In this document: positions 6,441-6,702 of the stretch, piece after piece
Position numbering within the stretch: the first letter of the stretch is position 1
How the letters are laid out: each line of letters starts with the position of its first letter
Assembly: GCA_900554725.1 (NCBI GenBank)
Contig: USII01000058.1
Location: forward strand, 1-6,702
Length of the DNA: 6,702 bases
Reading direction: 5' to 3'
Origin: an uncultured Eubacteriales bacterium
GTDB taxonomy: Bacteria > Bacillota > Clostridia > Christensenellales > Christensenellaceae
Translations under genes and position numbers: made by a program
The notes under the pieces: generated by a model
Databases searched by the model: none
What the model saw: the letters and a program-made list of their open reading frames with translations, nothing else
What the model was told of the DNA's origin: nothing

Positions 6441-6702
<262 letters not shown>

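Overview
The window is chromosomal housekeeping DNA from a moderately GC-rich member of the Bacillota, most likely class Clostridia (for example Christensenellales or Oscillospirales). The assignment rests on the Firmicute-type RpoB and RpoC sequences (RpoC opening with [13 protein letters not shown]), a membrane-anchored PIN-TRAM protein of the YacL type, strong AGGAG ribosome-binding sites, and use of TTG and GTG starts. It is inferred from protein character and not from a database match.

Layout, left to right. (1) The 3' end of a gene for a C_GCAxxG_C_C family redox protein (1-284, +). It converges on a small MazG-like protein with two cysteine pairs (351-725, -), and a bidirectional terminator lies between the two stop codons. 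(2) A 190-bp divergent control region (726-915) with two good sigma-A-type promoters facing away from each other. (3) The yacL-like PIN-TRAM gene (916-2007, +). (4) A 593-bp non-coding stretch (2008-2600) with terminator-like hairpins, an AT-rich patch carrying a spaced direct repeat, two overlapping promoters, and a leader of about 145 nt that can fold in alternative ways. (5) Full-length rpoB (2601-6440, +), whose start region carries a small in-frame duplication and whose product ends in a very acidic tail of about 113 residues. (6) A 48-nt spacer and the first 71 codons of rpoC (6489-6702, +), which starts with TTG and runs off the window.

The two right-hand genes encode the beta and beta' subunits of RNA polymerase and form a standard rpoBC operon. 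The usual upstream partners, rplJ and rplL, are absent from the 2.6 kb before rpoB, and rpoB has its own promoter and leader. This gene pair therefore seems to be expressed separately from the L10/L12 genes in this organism. The left-hand genes have no obvious functional link to it.

I see no mobile element, CRISPR array, phage gene or defence system, and nothing that amounts to a new multi-gene system. The points most worth a second look are the acidic RpoB tail, the uncoupled rpoB with its possible leader control, the duplicated rpoB start, and the cysteine-containing MazG-like protein.
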